DNA from: Nitrospiraceae bacterium
GTDB lineage: Bacteria > Nitrospirota > Nitrospiria > Nitrospirales > Nitrospiraceae
NCBI GenBank assembly: GCA_919902505.1
Contig: CAKKRE010000050.1
Location: forward strand, 1-37,147
Length of the DNA stretch: 37,147 nt
Direction: 5' to 3'
Position 1 is the stretch's first letter. Each line of letters opens with the position of its first letter. The notes under the pieces were generated by a model. That model was given only the letters and a program-made list of their open reading frames with translations, was not told the DNA's origin and made no database searches. Below are positions 1 through 6,724 of the stretch, piece after piece. The position numbers and the translations under genes are program-made.

Positions 1-128
1 CGCTTATTATGCATAGTATTACCTAGGTGTCAATGGGTTTGTGCAACAGGCTCATAGGCTTTTTTATTCGACGAGATACGAATGACGCTTCATGGTCGCC
101 GATGGATTCGCGGGGAATCCGTTCGAGG

Positions 129-518
129 TCAGGCACCGGGCGGGGCTGGTACCTGGACCACGTGAAAATCCTTTTGCGCGATCATACGGCCGTTCATGCG
201 GAGACGAAACTCATAGCGGCCGGGCGCGGGGAAGAGCAGGGCGGGGATGTTGATACCGAAGTCCGAAATCTGCAGACGATCTCCAATGACGATATCGGGG
301 AGCGATGCGCGGCAGACCAACTGGTCTGTATTCAGGAACATCAGATCGATCTCGACGTGATAGGTGCCTTCGGCGTCGGTCAGGCAGAAGTACAGGCCGA
401 GCTGATGGTGCTGAAACGGGAACGTCACCGACTGGAGGTGGGTGAACAGGCCGATCAGAGATTTTTTCTTCGTCAGGCTATCTTCGATGACGCAGTCGCA
501 GACGAGGAACGCCTGCAC
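129..518 (-). CDS. DUF6941 family protein
   Basis: A 129-residue cytosolic protein with no signal peptide or membrane segment. It opens with QAFLVCDCVIED and continues with a beta-rich pattern (LIGLFTHLQSVTFPF, then a GRYEFRLRMNGR strand pair near the end), which I recognise as the DUF6941 family of uncharacterised proteins. The start is a GTG at 516-518. No ATG exists in frame upstream and I see no good ribosome binding site, so the start is the least certain part. It follows the 174-residue gene on the same strand by about 38 bases and is probably co-transcribed with it. The function is not known and I do not propose one. Confidence 0.75.
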   Translation of the reverse strand: MQAFLVCDCVIEDSLTKKKSLIGLFTHLQSVTFPFQHHQLGLYFCLTDAEGTYHVEIDLMFLNTDQLVCRASLPDIVIGDRLQISDFGINIPALLFPAPGRYEFRLRMNGRMIAQKDFHVVQVPAPPGA

Positions 519-556
519 GCTGGGCGGCGAAACGTCAGCATGTGATCCGGCCGTTG

Positions 557-1081
557 TCAGCCGAGCACCGCCGTGCCGCCGCGGGCCTCGAAGACATCCC
601 CGAACAGCGTATGGGTGGAGCCGATGCGACAGAAGTGCGAGGTAATCTCGATGAGTTGTCCACGGTGTGAATAGAACTTCCCCGTCGCCACGTGGATTTT
701 TTCACCGGGTGCGACAGCGGCTTCCAGGACCGTTTCACCGGTTTCCTGGTCTGTGACTTTGAGCCATGGCAGATTGGGAAAGAGGGTCGGCGGGGACTCG
801 CTCGTGTTGAGTGAAAAGCGATTGCCGTCGTTGAACGCCCAGCGATTACGACGCAGATGGGCCACATGATTGCCGCTGCCGTCATAAAGATCGATGGTCA
901 GGAGGATGCGCTCCTGATCCGGCGCAAGCTCCAGCACGAGCTGCTCTTTGCCTTGAACCCGGATGACTCCGTTGGTATTCCGGAAAATGTTGGAACCGAG
1001 CCGGATTTCCAGGCTGTGCTTGTGCCGATCCGATTCGGCTTCGTGGGAGGAGTGTGCTGGGTCAGGTTTGCGTAGTTCCAT
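557..1081 (-). CDS. hypothetical protein, 174 aa
   Basis: I do not recognise the family. The first 25 residues are polar and charged (MELRKPDPAHSSHEAESDR), with no signal peptide. The remainder is a predicted beta-rich domain with alternating hydrophobic strands (LVLELAPDQERILLTIDLYD, RNRWAFNDGNRFSL, GTAVLG at the end). There are no obvious catalytic motifs and only one Cys (in SHFCRIG). It lies just upstream of the DUF6941 gene on the same strand, so the two may form a small operon. It reads as a real gene from its length, its codon pattern and the lack of any better frame across it, but the start (ATG at 1079-1081) has no clear ribosome binding site. Confidence 0.6.
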   Translation of the reverse strand: MELRKPDPAHSSHEAESDRHKHSLEIRLGSNIFRNTNGVIRVQGKEQLVLELAPDQERILLTIDLYDGSGNHVAHLRRNRWAFNDGNRFSLNTSESPPTLFPNLPWLKVTDQETGETVLEAAVAPGEKIHVATGKFYSHRGQLIEITSHFCRIGSTHTLFGDVFEARGGTAVLG

Positions 1082-1094
1082 GCGTAGAGATCTA

Positions 1095-1219
1095 GCAGGA
1101 TGTGGAAAAAGTCCGCCAGCGGCGTTCTCGCATCGCGCTGAGGCTCACCGTACCGCAGGAGTACGATTCGCCTCCTCGTTCGCTGCGGCCTTGCTGGACG
1201 GCTTTTTTGCGCATCCTGC
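1095..1219. repeat. 125-bp imperfect inverted-repeat element
   Basis: The two ends are inverted copies: GCAGGATG, a 3-base variable stretch, AAAAA, then GTCCGCCAGC on the left, against the reverse complement GCAGGATG, variable, AAAAAA, GCCGTCCAGC of the right end. An inner pair (GAGGC...CGTAC and GTACG...GCCTC) brackets a short centre near 1150-1165, so the whole element could fold into one long hairpin. No open frame fits it. It sits between two minus-strand genes and resembles intergenic repeats I associate with Nitrospira genomes; that association is from memory. The remaining 190 bases up to 1409 hold nothing I can identify. Confidence 0.7.
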
Positions 1220-1409
1220 GTACTATTTCAATACTGACACCATACAGGCGCTTCTCGCAGCGCATGGTGCAATAATCGAATTGTTCCGCAGCCTGCTAAG
1301 GCGACCCGAGGACCTGTTGAGCGACGCACTCGACCATACGTTCTTGCCTGAGCAAGTCGGGAGCAAGGTAGGCCCTTGGCGGGGCGCTGTCAAGTCCGTT
1401 CTGGTCGGG

Positions 1410-1844
1410 CTAGGGAGAGGCGGGGCCTTCGCGCTCGTCGGAATCGGTAGCGGTCACACAGACGGTGACTTCCTGCTCTGATGGGTCACGCAACGGAATC
1501 GTGACGATCTGAGACACAGCCGCTCCGCCGGTCTTTCCAGACGCGGGGACGACCTTGCCGATGACCGGGCCATCCCCGGCGTTATAGTAAATGGTGGTAT
1601 AGGCCAGGTTGGTCAAGGGTTTGTCGTCGGTGCCGGTCGTGGGTTCGGTGTAGGCGACAGTGACGGTCGAATGTGGCGGTTTCACGCGGACCTTCGTGGT
1701 GGCTCCGCATTTGGTCCAGGCGCTTGAGTAGGGGGGCGCGATGGTTCCTTCCAGAAAGCTCGCCCCGCAGCCGGCCAGTGAGAGGAAGGCGGGGAGCAAA
1801 CCTGCGATCAGAAGCGGTCTGGTACGAGTGGAAAATAGAACCAT
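1410..1844 (-). CDS. lipoprotein with fibronectin-type-III-like domain
   Basis: A 144-residue protein starting at the ATG at 1842-1844. The N-terminus is a lipoprotein signal: positive STRTR, a hydrophobic run (LLIAGLLPAFL), then the lipobox LAGC with the lipidated Cys at about residue 26. The mature part is a single beta-sandwich-like domain of about 90 residues with alternating strands (KVRVKPPHSTVTVAYTEP, TIYYNAGDGPVIG, VTIPLRDPSEQEVTVCVTATDS) typical of fibronectin type III folds. It is probably anchored in a membrane facing the periplasm or the outside. The open frame continues 56 codons upstream to 2012, but that part overlaps the tRNA gene and has no signal sequence, so I reject the longer start. 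The binding partner is unknown. Confidence 0.7.
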   Translation of the reverse strand: MVLFSTRTRPLLIAGLLPAFLSLAGCGASFLEGTIAPPYSSAWTKCGATTKVRVKPPHSTVTVAYTEPTTGTDDKPLTNLAYTTIYYNAGDGPVIGKVVPASGKTGGAAVSQIVTIPLRDPSEQEVTVCVTATDSDEREGPASP

Positions 1845-2004
1845 AATGCCCACTGTAGGCCAATTCAATGGGCTCCGCAAGCAGACTGAGCCCTTTCCGA
1901 GTGCATCGGTCATCGGATGGTTCCTCAATGACTTGCTGTTTGAAAAGCCAAAACCCGCTATGGTACAGTCCTGCTCTTTCAGTTGCCTCGCAGGTCGCCT
2001 CTCT

Positions 2005-2082
2005 GGTCCCATCGTCTAGCTTGGCCTAGGACGGAGCCCTCTCAAGGCTCAGACACGGGTTCAAATCCCGTTGGGACCACCA
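2005..2082 (+). tRNA. tRNA-Glu (CTC)
   Basis: It folds as a full cloverleaf: acceptor GGTCCCA (2005-2011) pairs with TGGGACC (2072-2078); D arm GTCT...GGAC; anticodon stem GAGCC (2034-2038) with GGCTC (2046-2050) around the 7-base loop CTCTCAA; T arm ACGGG-TTCAAAT-CCCGT; discriminator A and an encoded CCA. The anticodon at 2041-2043 is CTC, reading GAG (Glu). The gene is intact, and its 3' part is duplicated at 3604-3654, so it serves as the insertion site of the element that follows. Confidence 0.95.
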
Positions 2083-2088
2083 ACCTTT
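2038..2088 (+). repeat. att site within tRNA-Glu (left copy)
   Basis: A 51-base stretch running from the anticodon arm through the CCA and six further bases. It recurs at 3604-3654 with one mismatch (A at 2053, G at 3619). A direct repeat of a tRNA 3' end is the standard footprint of a tyrosine-recombinase integration event; the copy that keeps the tRNA whole is this one. Confidence 0.85.
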
Positions 2089-2151
2089 CCCCTGATCTTC
2101 CGCGGAGTTCACTACCTGTCTCAGCTCAGTCCTCACGCTTCCCAAAGCCAC

Positions 2152-2171
2152 ATAGGACAATCCATAGGACA
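2152..2171 (+). repeat. tandem ATAGGACA motifs next to the left att site
   Basis: ATAGGACA occurs at 2152-2159 and 2164-2171, 12 bases apart, about 65 bases inside the left att repeat. The inverse, TGTCCTAT, lies at 3502-3509, about 95 bases inside the right repeat. Short motifs near both ends resemble arm-type binding sites of tyrosine recombinases, but this is inference from spacing only. Confidence 0.4.
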
Positions 2172-2269
2172 AAACAGGCGTCGTATACGTAGTTTCTTGC
2201 TGTGTCACCGCGTCGCGGAGCGTTAGATTCCAGCTCCGCTCACCGTGTGAATACTGACTCGAACCTATC

Positions 2270-2545
2270 TCAAAATCGTTTGAGCAGCCTGGTGATGGAT
2301 GCGAGTTGCACAAAACCCAAGAAGTTGGCCGCGTAGTATTCCCAGCGGATCAGCAAGCGCCGCTTCCCTTGCAGTCACGCAAAGAAGCGCTCGACGAGCC
2401 AGCGGCGTTGATAGCGGCGGCGGTGGCGGCCATCTTGCGTCTTGAGTTTCCGGGTAGATCGATGTGGCGCGATCATGTTCACGCCATCCTGTTTGAGGTC
2501 ATCATCGAGCGCCACTGCCGCAAGGATACCGAGAGGTCGGTGGTG
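2270..2545 (-). pseudogene. IS5-family transposase remnant (C-terminal part)
   Basis: Reading the minus strand from about 2545 gives LKQDGVNMIAPHR, then KLKTQDGRHRRRYQRRW, LVERFFA, a TGA stop at 2375-2377, then LQGKRRLLIRWEYYAANFLGF and a final RLLKRF before the true stop at 2270-2272. This is the C-terminal third of a DDE transposase of the IS5/IS1182-like type: the RRW-VERFFAWLQ and RWEYYAANFLGFVQLA blocks are typical. The premature TGA stands exactly where the family has Trp (TGG), so one base change inactivated it. The N-terminal two thirds are missing. No intact IS end could be defined. It lies inside the tRNA-Glu element, directly upstream of the toxin gene promoter. Confidence 0.85.
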
Positions 2546-2576
2546 CTCTCCTCCGGGCGGCCTCCAGTCCTACATT

Positions 2577-2605
2577 TTGACGATCTATAACAGAAGTGTT
2601 ATATT
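2577..2605 (+). promoter_or_regulatory. sigma-70-type promoter of the toxin-antitoxin pair
   Basis: A -35 box TTGACG (2577-2582), a 17-base spacer and a -10 box TATATT (2600-2605) precede the toxin ATG at 2612. With the usual 6-7 base distance the transcript would begin at or next to the start codon, so the toxin mRNA may be leaderless. No Shine-Dalgarno sequence is visible before that ATG, which agrees. Confidence 0.7.
2586..2603. promoter_or_regulatory. palindromic operator overlapping the -10 box
   Basis: TATAACA and TGTTATA form a perfect 7-bp inverted repeat around the centre GAAG. It covers part of the spacer and the -10 box, where bound protein would block RNA polymerase. The HTH antitoxin encoded by the second gene is the obvious candidate ligand, as in known type II toxin-antitoxin autoregulation. 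Binding is inferred. Confidence 0.65.
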
Positions 2606-2611
2606 TTCAGC

Positions 2612-2953
2612 ATGCGGTGGACGGTGGTGTACTATGAAACCCGTGCCGGAGAGACGCCGGTCGAGGATTTCCTCGACGCGCTCTCTCCGAAAGCCCGCGC
2701 GAAGTGCTTAGCCTATATCAGCCGATTGGAAGTGGATGGGACTCAGCTGCCTGCTTCTATTGCCAAGCATGTCCGCGGGAAGATTTGGGAACTCCGTCCA
2801 GAATGGTCCGGTAACGAATACCGGTTCTTTTATGGGGCTATCGTGGGGCAGCGCTTTGTCATTCTCCATGCGGTGCAGAAGAAATCGCAGAAGCTGAAGG
2901 AGGGAGACATTGCGCTTGCGGAACAACGGTATGCCGATACGCTGAAGAGGTGA
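2612..2953 (+). CDS. higB: RelE/HigB-family toxin
   Basis: A 113-residue protein of the RelE/ParE superfamily, phage-derived Gp49/HigB-like subgroup. Visible hallmarks: the opening strand WTVVYYET, the helix pair with TPVEDFLDALSPKARAKCLAYISRLE, the central K-R-GKIWELRPEWSGNEYRFFY block, where the family has the conserved LRpxxxxxxRxfy pattern, and the strand VILHAVQKKSQKLKEGDIALAEQR. Members of this group usually act as ribosome-dependent mRNA interferases; that activity is inferred here. Toxin-first order with the antitoxin gene one base downstream is typical of HigBA rather than RelBE. It sits in the tRNA-Glu element, and expression is probably controlled by the operator over its -10 box. 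Confidence 0.88.
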   Translation: MRWTVVYYETRAGETPVEDFLDALSPKARAKCLAYISRLEVDGTQLPASIAKHVRGKIWELRPEWSGNEYRFFYGAIVGQRFVILHAVQKKSQKLKEGDIALAEQRYADTLKR

Positions 2954-2954
2954 G

Positions 2955-3296
2955 ATGATGAAGACCCATCGAGACTACATCGACGAGCAGATTCGTAAGA
3001 AACCTTCCTTTGCCAACGATTTGGCCGACGCCGAGAAAGACGTGGCCATTGCTGTGGCATTGGCCAAGCTTCGAGAACGGCGCGGCTTGAGTCAGACCGA
3101 ATTAGCTCAACGCGTCGGCATGAAGCAGCCGCAGCTTGCAAGATTGGAAAGTGGAGCCCAACGGCCTGGGATCGGCACCCTGATTCGATTGCTCGGGGCG
3201 CTAGATGGTACTTTGGAACTCAGCGCGACGACGTGTCGATTGACTCCAACGAAAAAGACCTCATCCCGGCGCAGCCGCTTGGCCCCGGTTGGCTGA
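2955..3296 (+). CDS. higA: HigA-like antitoxin, XRE-type HTH
   Basis: A 113-residue protein with a Cro/C1-type helix-turn-helix at about residues 35-90: ALAKLRERRGLSQTELAQRVGMKQPQLARLE, followed by GAQRPGIGTLIRLLGALDGTLEL. The C-terminal 20 residues are a basic Ser/Arg tail (PTKKTSSRRSR). It starts one base after the toxin stop; GAGGTGA at 2947-2953 is a good ribosome binding site lying over the toxin's end, so translation is likely coupled. There are two adjacent ATGs (2955, 2958); the second has the better spacing. Role: it neutralises the neighbouring toxin and probably represses the shared promoter. A hairpin terminator follows at 3430. Confidence 0.88.
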   Translation: MMKTHRDYIDEQIRKKPSFANDLADAEKDVAIAVALAKLRERRGLSQTELAQRVGMKQPQLARLESGAQRPGIGTLIRLLGALDGTLELSATTCRLTPTKKTSSRRSRLAPVG

Positions 3297-3429
3297 TTGC
3301 CAGGCGAACGCTGCAGCCTTTAGTCTGTAGCCTGCAGATTGGCCCAAGCTGAACCGCGCGTGATCGTCATGCGGGCTCCCATCCCGTGAAACAGGATTTC
3401 ATCTGCGGCAGATAGCTGCTGACGAATCG

Positions 3430-3448
3430 CCTCCAACCTTGTTGGAGG
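3430..3448 (+). terminator. intrinsic terminator-like hairpin after the toxin-antitoxin pair
   Basis: CCTCCAAC and GTTGGAGG form a perfect 8-bp stem with a CTT loop, followed by the pyrimidine-rich TTCTCTTCTCTT. It lies 134 bases after the antitoxin stop. The rest of 3297-3603 holds no gene I can support. Confidence 0.7.
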
Positions 3449-3603
3449 TTCTCTTCTCTTGCAAGACTAAATAACCAGTTGATCGTCGCCATTCCTACGC
3501 CTGTCCTATATTGGACAGCCTCTTTGTAAGCCATTGTAAAAGCTCGTCACACATCGGACACTTTGGAGGAATCATCCTGTTGTTTTTCCTCAGTTTGGTC
3601 CGT

Positions 3604-3654
3604 CCTCTCAAGGCTCAGGCACGGGTTCAAATCCCGTTGGGACCACCAACCTTT
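3604..3654 (+). repeat. att site, duplicated tRNA-Glu 3' end (right copy)
   Basis: This copies 2038-2088 with a single mismatch, from the anticodon arm through the CCA and six bases beyond. The 5' half of the tRNA is absent, so it is not a functional tRNA gene. It marks the right boundary of the integrative element. Confidence 0.85.
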
Positions 3655-3771
3655 TCGCTAGTGTCTCTGATAGACCCCATCCATCATTCCGATTCTTTCA
3701 CCGAGCCCTTCGCCCTGTTGCGTCGATCGGCCCGATGCAGCGGTTTCATGGGGACATGCTGACCCGCCTTC

Positions 3772-3799
3772 TTGCGTGAGCGGCACGCTGATCTATACT
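3772..3799 (+). promoter_or_regulatory. possible promoter for the DUF3015 gene
   Basis: TTGCGT (3772-3777), 16 bases, TATACT (3794-3799). The -10 is good and the -35 weak. It would give a leader of about 165 bases before the ATG at 3971. The stretch 3655-3970 otherwise contains no gene I can support. Confidence 0.35.
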
Positions 3800-3970
3800 C
3801 GCACTGCGCCACAGTGCAGGAGCGTAGCGACGAGTGTGGCCTCCTGCTGAAAATAGCTGCTTCGATTGACAGTGAAAAAAACACCGCTAAGGTAAGGATG
3901 GCCGCGCAGAGATGTCGGCACGATGTGCCTTGCGGGTGTGCGGTGACACGTGACACAGAAAGGAGATGGC

Positions 3971-4483
3971 ATGAACAAAGGATTGTTACTTGCGTTGACA
4001 GGGGTGTTGATGGCGGGGCAAGTCAGCGTGGCCTTCGCCGTCAATCCGGACAACGGACCCGGATGCGGATTGGGTAAATTGGCCTGGGCGGATTACAAGA
4101 CGCCGAAGAACATTGCCCCTCAAGTCATGATGGCGACGACCAACGGCACGTTCGGCAGTCAGACATTCGGGATCAGTTTTGGCACGTCCGGCTGCACCAA
4201 CGACGGCAAGGTAATGGCCGGGCAGCAGACCAACCTGTTTGTCGCCGGCGCGTTCGAATCCCTCTCTGAGGATATGGCCAGAGGGGGCGGAGAACATCTG
4301 ACCGCCTTGGCGACACTGATGGGCGTGCCGTCCGAACAGCAGCCCACGTTTTTTGCACTGGCTCAGCAGCAGTATGGTGCGCTTGTTGCGGCCGGTGAAC
4401 TGTCTTCAGTCGCCGTCGTCAAGGCGCTGCAAGAGGCGATGAAAGAACAGCCGGTGCTCGCGCAGGCATCGGGTCTTCGATGA
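3971..4483 (+). CDS. DUF3015 family exported protein
   Basis: A 170-residue protein starting at the ATG at 3971, seven codons into the open frame, because AGGAGAT (3961-3967) gives it a strong ribosome binding site and the shorter form begins with a proper signal peptide (MNKGLLLALTGVLMAGQVSVAFA). The mature protein begins NPDNGPGCGLGKLAWAD and contains GTFGSQTFGISFGTSGCTND, a Gly-rich, two-Cys pattern typical of DUF3015; the two cysteines probably form a disulfide. The C-terminal half is helical (EHLTALATLMGVPSEQQPTFF, AVVKALQEAMKEQPVLAQ). It is probably periplasmic. The family has no assigned function. The gene stands alone, followed by a GC-rich hairpin. Confidence 0.85.
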   Translation: MNKGLLLALTGVLMAGQVSVAFAVNPDNGPGCGLGKLAWADYKTPKNIAPQVMMATTNGTFGSQTFGISFGTSGCTNDGKVMAGQQTNLFVAGAFESLSEDMARGGGEHLTALATLMGVPSEQQPTFFALAQQQYGALVAAGELSSVAVVKALQEAMKEQPVLAQASGLR

Positions 4484-4534
4484 CCAGGTAGTGCTCTCAG
4501 TCTCTCCGGTCGTTCGATCGCTGAAGTCTCGTTG

Positions 4535-4571
4535 CCGGCGGGCGGCACATGTTGCATCAGGCCGCCGCCGG
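4535..4571 (+). terminator. GC-rich hairpin between DUF3015 and ZIP genes
   Basis: CCGGCGGGCGGC pairs with GCCGCCGCCGG (11 pairs, one bulged G) across a 14-base loop. No T-tract follows, so it could be a weak or Rho-assisted terminator, or simply a stable intergenic fold. Confidence 0.35.
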
Positions 4572-4645
4572 GTACCCCTTGAGATTCCGTAGATTTCCGC
4601 ACAACGATCTTTCTTCCCCGCCGCCGGTTCTGGTAGAAGTCTGAC

Positions 4646-5398
4646 ATGATAAATGTCATTGGACTGGGCGCGATCGCCGGTCTCATTCCGGTCTATCTTG
4701 GCATCCTTGCGGCCCTGTTTTTGGGCAAGGTCTTGCCGCGGACTTGGGAGGGCGGGCTGATCGGCGTGGCGAACGGTGTCCTGGTGTACCTCTTTTTCGA
4801 TCTCATGCATGAGGCGACCGAGCAGACCGGCGCACGTGATGTGGTGTCGTGGGTGGTGTTTCTCGGGAGTCTGGGGGTGAGTTTCGTCGGATTAGTGGCG
4901 TTAGAATCAAGCCAGGTCTTCGGCGGGCGCTCAGGAAATCGCATGCTGTCTCTGCCCTACATGATTGCGGTGGGGATGGGATTGCATAATCTCGGCGAGG
5001 GACTGGCCATCGGCGCCAGTTACGCCAGTGGTGAATATACGCTCAGTGCGTTACTCGTGGCGGGTTTCGGTCTGCATAACGGTACTGAGGGATTCGGCAT
5101 TGTGGGTGCGGCGGGCAAAACGCCGATGTCGTGGCGTGATGTCTTGCTGCTGGGATTGATCGCCGGGCTGCCGACCTGTGTCGGGACCTTTCTCAGCGGA
5201 CAAGGGGTGTCGCCCTATTTTTCCATCTGCTTTTACGCGCTGGCAGCCGGTTCGTTGCTCTATGTGGTGCTCTCCTTGACGGTGATGTCGTATACGGCGA
5301 CGCGCCGGGTGCAGGTGGCGGCCGGGATGTTTGCCGGCATCAGTCTCATGTATGTCACGGCGATGGTGCTGACTCTGGTCAGCGGCGTTCGCAGCTGA
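4646..5398 (+). CDS. ZIP-family metal transporter
   Basis: A 250-residue inner-membrane protein with about eight hydrophobic segments, matching the usual length of bacterial ZIP transporters. The metal-site motifs in the fourth and fifth membrane helices are present: HNLGEG at residues 114-119 and HNGTEG at 144-149, giving the conserved His, Asn and Glu ligands of the binuclear centre. ZIP proteins move Zn2+ or another divalent ion into the cytoplasm; which metal cannot be told from sequence. The loop between helices 3 and 4, which is often His-rich, is short here (SSQVFGGRSGNRM) and has no His, unlike many zinc-regulated members. The start at ATG 4646 has only a weak GAAG upstream. Confidence 0.9.
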   Translation: MINVIGLGAIAGLIPVYLGILAALFLGKVLPRTWEGGLIGVANGVLVYLFFDLMHEATEQTGARDVVSWVVFLGSLGVSFVGLVALESSQVFGGRSGNRMLSLPYMIAVGMGLHNLGEGLAIGASYASGEYTLSALLVAGFGLHNGTEGFGIVGAAGKTPMSWRDVLLLGLIAGLPTCVGTFLSGQGVSPYFSICFYALAAGSLLYVVLSLTVMSYTATRRVQVAAGMFAGISLMYVTAMVLTLVSGVRS

Positions 5399-5620
5399 CG
5401 GCTCCTTCCCTCCGCAGTCTCCTTCCAGTCCGGTTGATGCGCATCACCTCTGCTCACTGTTCGCGCGGTTCACGGCGCGCGTTCGTGGCGCTGTCTGGAG
5501 GTCTGATCATGAGGTCGGCGTGGGGGGCTGGCCGGCGCTTCAATTGACCCCGCGACGCTCGGTTGTGTATAAAATGACCTGCTCGATCGGAAGGCTGATT
5601 TTTTTCGGGAGGCTCTCATC

Positions 5621-6724
5621 ATGGCGGGACGGGAATTTCACGACGGTGCCACGGATGGCTTGGAGGCGCTCGAGCCTCTCGACCCCGAGAAGATTCATTC
5701 CTTTTCGGAACTGCTGGAGGCGATGCGGAAGACGGCATTCGGCGGCCGACGGCTGGGTGAAGCGTACGAAACGCTCGCCGCGATGATCGAGGATTCCGAT
5801 TGCAAGGTGGTGCTGACCCTCTCCGGCGCCATGACCATCGCGAAGATGGGCAAAATCATCAGCACGATGATCGACCGCGGCATGGTGCAGGCCATCATCT
5901 CGACCGGCGCGCTGGTCGCGCATGGCCTGAGCGAATCGGTGGGCAAGCTTCACTACCGTCATGAGGCGTCTCATAGCGATGAGGAGTTATTCCAGAAGGG
6001 ATACAACCGCGTCTATGACACCCTCGAAATGGAGTCCAACCTCAATTACGTCGAGCATGTCGTCTCATTGACATTGAAACGTATCAACACCGAGCAACCT
6101 CTCTCCTCGCATCTCCTGACTCGGGAACTCGGCAAGACGCTGGCGGAAGAATTTGAGGGCCCCGGTATCCTCAAGAGTGCCTATCTGAAAAACGTGCCGG
6201 TGTATATTCCTGCGTTTACCGATTCCGAGATGGGGCTGGATGTCGGGACCTGGGCGATGGGTAAGCGAATGGATCAGGCCCGCAGCCAGGTGAAGGACGG
6301 TGGAGACATGGCGGTCTTGCGTGCACTGCACCAGACCTGTCCGGTCTTCAACCCGTATCTCGATCTCAATCACTATGCGGAAGAAATTCTGGGCTCCAAA
6401 CGCCTCGGCATTTTCACCATCGGCGGCGGGGTGCCGCGCAATTGGGCGCAGCAGGTGGCGCCGTATATCGAGATCAGCAACACGCGTCTGGGCCTCAACG
6501 TCCAACCGCCACGCTTTCATTATGGTGTGCGAATCTGCCCTGAGCCGGATTACTGGGGCGGGTTGAGCGGTTGCACGTATCAGGAGGGCATCTCCTGGGG
6601 CAAGTTCGTGCCCCCGGCCGAGGGTGGACGGTTCGCTGAAGTGCTGAGCGACGCCACGCTGGTGTGGCCGCTGCTCATGGTCGGCTTGTTGGAGCGTATC
6701 CCCGCTAAGAGTGTCCCGGCATGA
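5621..6724 (+). CDS. deoxyhypusine-synthase-like enzyme (polyamine aminobutyl transferase)
   Basis: A 367-residue member of the deoxyhypusine synthase family, an NAD-dependent fold that removes the aminobutyl group of a polyamine. Recognisable blocks: TLSGAMTIAKMGKIISTMIDRG and IISTGALVAHGLSESVG near residues 67-108, GGGVPRNWAQQ near 268-278, and the active-site block QEGISWGKF, whose Lys at about residue 328 matches the lysine that carries the imine intermediate in the eukaryotic enzyme. The ribosome binding site is GGGAGG (5607-5612) before the ATG at 5621. Bacteria lack the eIF5A substrate, so the family is thought to act on free polyamines, for example forming homospermidine; the substrate here is inferred from the arginine decarboxylase and agmatinase genes downstream. 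Its stop overlaps the next start by four bases. Confidence 0.88.
   Translation: MAGREFHDGATDGLEALEPLDPEKIHSFSELLEAMRKTAFGGRRLGEAYETLAAMIEDSDCKVVLTLSGAMTIAKMGKIISTMIDRGMVQAIISTGALVAHGLSESVGKLHYRHEASHSDEELFQKGYNRVYDTLEMESNLNYVEHVVSLTLKRINTEQPLSSHLLTRELGKTLAEEFEGPGILKSAYLKNVPVYIPAFTDSEMGLDVGTWAMGKRMDQARSQVKDGGDMAVLRALHQTCPVFNPYLDLNHYAEEILGSKRLGIFTIGGGVPRNWAQQVAPYIEISNTRLGLNVQPPRFHYGVRICPEPDYWGGLSGCTYQEGISWGKFVPPAEGGRFAEVLSDATLVWPLLMVGLLERIPAKSVPA

Larger units (their letters stand above)
2038..3654. mobile_element. miniature or decayed integrative element in tRNA-Glu
   Basis: The element is delimited by the 51-base tRNA-derived direct repeats and measures 1566 bp from repeat to repeat. Its content, in order: a stretch with two direct copies of ATAGGACA (2152 and 2164), a transposase remnant on the minus strand, a toxin-antitoxin pair on the plus strand, a hairpin terminator, and an inverted copy of the 8-mer (TGTCCTAT, 3502-3509). 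No integrase gene is present, so the element either lost it or was mobilised in trans. The toxin-antitoxin pair could explain why it persists. That the repeats arose by site-specific integration is inferred from their position in the tRNA. Confidence 0.75.

Noticed and set aside
2005-2082. Possible tRNA pseudogene because of the CTC anticodon
   Set aside because: All stems pair, the loops have standard sizes and CCA is encoded, so it should be functional.
2026-2313. Minus-strand frame of 95 codons ending in SQRDLNPCLSLERAPS
   Set aside because: Its end is the antisense translation of the tRNA-Glu gene, a common artefact next to tRNAs. The upstream part has no recognisable domain; it may include integrase debris, but I cannot show it.
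3511-3762. Plus-strand frame of 83 codons crossing the right att site
   Set aside because: It runs through the duplicated tRNA fragment, has no ribosome binding site and no recognisable domain.
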